A stretch of DNA of 64,000 nucleotides from positions 57,977-121,976 of the forward strand of contig CAMXCT020001386.1 in NCBI GenBank assembly GCA_947184155.2. The letters are read 5' to 3'. This document shows positions 62,350-64,000 of the stretch, in pieces (the first letter of the stretch is position 1; each line of letters starts with the position of its first letter). The notes beneath the pieces are model-generated. The model had not been told where the DNA came from, did not search any database, and saw only the letters and a list, made by a program, of their open reading frames with translations. Position numbers and translations under genes: made by a program. Origin of the DNA: Cladocopium goreaui. Taxonomy: Eukaryota; Sar; Dinophyceae; Suessiales; Symbiodiniaceae.

Positions 62350-64000
62350 AGAAAGCTTTGCAAAAGCGAGCCACAACAGTGCTCTACGCCGAGTTCTTCT
62401 ATCCCAAGTTCGGCGTCAACCTGGACCCTTTGAACTTCACAGCATGGTCATGTACAAGCGGAAGATGGCCAAACATGCCATGCATCACACGTGGCATGGT
62501 CCTGCAAGGGTCATAGGAAAAGATGTTCATGGATATTGGTTGATTCACAGAGGGATGCCAATTCTTGCTCATCCCAACAACATGCGCAGGGCAGTGGACT
62601 CAGAGATGTATGACAACCCTGGCGCACCCCCTGCAGATGATGAAGATGGTGATGATGGACCATCTGAAGGTCCGATGCCGGGCAGCCAACGTGGAGTCTT
62701 GGACTTGACTCGAGAGATCCCGGACAATCCCATCGAGCGTGCTGATGGCTTGGACTTTGTGCCTCAGTCCCGCTTTGGAGATGGACTTCCAATGTCTTCA
62801 CATCCTGCAGATCAACCAGACCAAAGTTTCGAACCGCCTGATTTGCCCTATGATGAGAAAGAGTTTGAATATCAAGCCGAAGATCTACTTGATCCACAAC
62901 AACTTCCTGAAGATCTTCAAATGATCGAGGGCAAGGCTGATGGATGGCAAATTCGAGCTGGTCACGGACCCACCGAACTGGTGACCAATCCGGAGAACTA
63001 CATTCTTCCTGATCCTTTTCCGGAGTTTGAACTTCGAACTACACGGGTCAAACTTCAAGATGGATGGTATGTTTTGGAAGATCGTGCTCCCTGGAAAGAA
63101 CAGCCAAATCCTGGAAGGCCTGTCGAGCAGCCCTATGAAAAGATGATCGCAGTTTTCAACAGAGATGATGGCTACCGGGCACCCCCTCATGGACTTCAGG
63201 AGGATGAGGTGATCCTGGATGAAAAGCCTGAAGAGAGAAGGCTGCGAAGTGTTTCCAGATCTTCACGGAGGAGGAAACGGCGAAGGAGAGCCAAGGAGAA
63301 GGCGATGGATGAAACATCAATTCCCGAAGAACCTCAAAGCCAACAAAACTTTGAGGAACAACCTGAACCTGCAGAACGTCGACGGGAAGCCTTGGATGAT
63401 GTTCCTCATTCTCTGAAAAGGGGCTATGCAACCGAAAGTGAAGATCCTGCCAAACTTGCACGGCATGAGGAAGAGCGTGATGTTGGTGAATCAAAACATC
63501 ATGATGAAACAGATGCTCTTTTTGCTGCTTTCATGGCTGACAGGTTGTGCGATCACTATGAAAAGCGCAACAAGCATGTCGAGTACAACCACAAGAAAGT
63601 TTATGAGCAGCTGAAGGAATTTTCAAAGTCTGTCATCGATGATGCCATGCAACGTGGTTTGGACAAGGAGTTTTCCACATGGAGCAAGTTTGATGCAATT
63701 GAGGTGATTTCCCCAGCCGAAGCATCAGAGATTCGGCGCACTCAAAAGGACAAAGTGATCAGTTCCCGGTGTGTCTGGACTCGAAAAGAAGCTGAGGATG
63801 GAAAGCTGGAAATGAAATGCCGAATTGTTGGACGTGGTTTTCAAGAACAATTTGATGAAGGTCTCCGACGAGACAGTCCAACATGTTCTCAATTGCTGGT
63901 GAATTTGATTTGTTCCATTGCAGCTAGCCGTGGTATGAAGCTGACAGCAGCTGATGTCCGAGGTGCTTTCTTGCAAGGGCTGAAGATTGAACGCGATTTG
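62333..64000 (+). CDS. Pol part 2: integrase C-terminus and start of reverse transcriptase, partial
   Basis: Open without a stop from 62333 to the window edge (556 codons), in the same frame as Gag. It starts LQQLCEESFAKASHNSALRR, overlapping the end of part 1 by 17 bp, so a single base insertion or a +1 shift separates them. MYKRKMAKHAMHHTWHGPAR and VIGKDVHGYWLIHRG resemble the C-terminal integrase domain of chromodomain-free copia elements. An acidic Pro/Glu/Asp-rich spacer with an Arg-rich patch (SRSSRRRKRRRRAKEK) follows. RT begins near 63610: FSTWSKFDAIEV, SSRCVWTRKEAEDGKLEMKC, RIVGRGFQEQ, and TAADVRGAFLQG with the motif A Asp. It continues beyond 64000. Confidence 0.88.
   Translation, partial: MQQLCEESFAKASHNSALRRVLLSQVRRQPGPFELHSMVMYKRKMAKHAMHHTWHGPARVIGKDVHGYWLIHRGMPILAHPNNMRRAVDSEMYDNPGAPPADDEDGDDGPSEGPMPGSQRGVLDLTREIPDNPIERADGLDFVPQSRFGDGLPMSSHPADQPDQSFEPPDLPYDEKEFEYQAEDLLDPQQLPEDLQMIEGKADGWQIRAGHGPTELVTNPENYILPDPFPEFELRTTRVKLQDGWYVLEDRAPWKEQPNPGRPVEQPYEKMIAVFNRDDGYRAPPHGLQEDEVILDEKPEERRLRSVSRSSRRRKRRRRAKEKAMDETSIPEEPQSQQNFEEQPEPAERRREALDDVPHSLKRGYATESEDPAKLARHEEERDVGESKHHDETDALFAAFMADRLCDHYEKRNKHVEYNHKKVYEQLKEFSKSVIDDAMQRGLDKEFSTWSKFDAIEVISPAEASEIRRTQKDKVISSRCVWTRKEAEDGKLEMKCRIVGRGFQEQFDEGLRRDSPTCSQLLVNLICSIAASRGMKLTAADVRGAFLQGLKIERDL

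Larger units (their letters stand above)
58256..64000 (+). mobile_element. Second Ty1/copia family, 5' part, runs off the window
   Basis: Plus-strand Gag, protease, methyltransferase-like domain, integrase and the start of RT in copia order. Gag, integrase and methyltransferase-like sequences are clearly different from the element at 41-50 kb. Coding passes from one frame (Gag) to the -1 frame (protease to integrase) and back (end of integrase to RT). Only these two frame changes were found and no internal stop was seen otherwise, so the copy is well preserved. Confidence 0.9.

Overview
The window looks like nuclear DNA of a dinoflagellate (symbiodiniacean-like). That is inferred from the retroelement protein families (Ty1/copia polyproteins with a methyltransferase-like insert, an RLE-type LINE reverse transcriptase, a HAD-like retroelement protein), from degenerate TTTAGGG-like sequence, and from the great load of minisatellites. 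No spliced leader, rRNA or tRNA gene and no ordinary cellular gene was recognised. Almost everything is mobile DNA or tandem repeat.

Layout. 1-2560: GC-rich composite satellite passing into a pyrimidine-rich tract. 2721-7099: decayed, 3'-truncated Ty1/copia element on the minus strand. 7100-9140: unique DNA with 47-bp and 24-bp repeats. 9140-11560: no gene seen. 11560-16830: 64-bp satellite with a 256-bp higher-order unit, enclosing a 68-bp satellite, which in turn encloses a block of CAT/CCT repeats. 16940-17310: degenerate telomere-like sequence. 18362-21520: a 16-bp minisatellite interrupted by a HAD-like gene fragment and by a 620-bp foldback element. 21520-24990: simple repeats. 25000-27760: no gene seen. 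27760-30323: frameshifted RLE-type LINE. 30330-32660: repeats. 32700-35577: two neighbouring genes, the second a Merlin/IS1595-like transposase with a likely 64-bp intron and a frame-breaking 190-bp duplication.

36480-51170 is one large 60-bp minisatellite split by a complete Ty1/copia element (41445-50495, minus strand). The insertion can be reconstructed to the base: 5-bp target duplication CTGGG, identical 87-bp LTRs, a half-tRNA-iMet primer site directly after the 5' LTR, and a purine tract directly before the 3' LTR. It encodes Gag with CCCH and CCHC zinc fingers, protease, a methyltransferase-like domain, a DD35E integrase, RT and RNase H, spread over four reading frames, and probably lacks part of the RT connection. 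51180-55140 shows no gene. 55147-57600 holds nested foldback repeats sharing a 20-bp motif. 57600-58255 is ACAT/ATATAC microsatellite. 58256-64000 is the 5' part of a second Ty1/copia family on the plus strand, running off the window inside RT.

The most interesting signal is that both copia families, plus the decayed relative at 2.8-7.1 kb, carry a cytosine-methyltransferase-like domain between protease and integrase.
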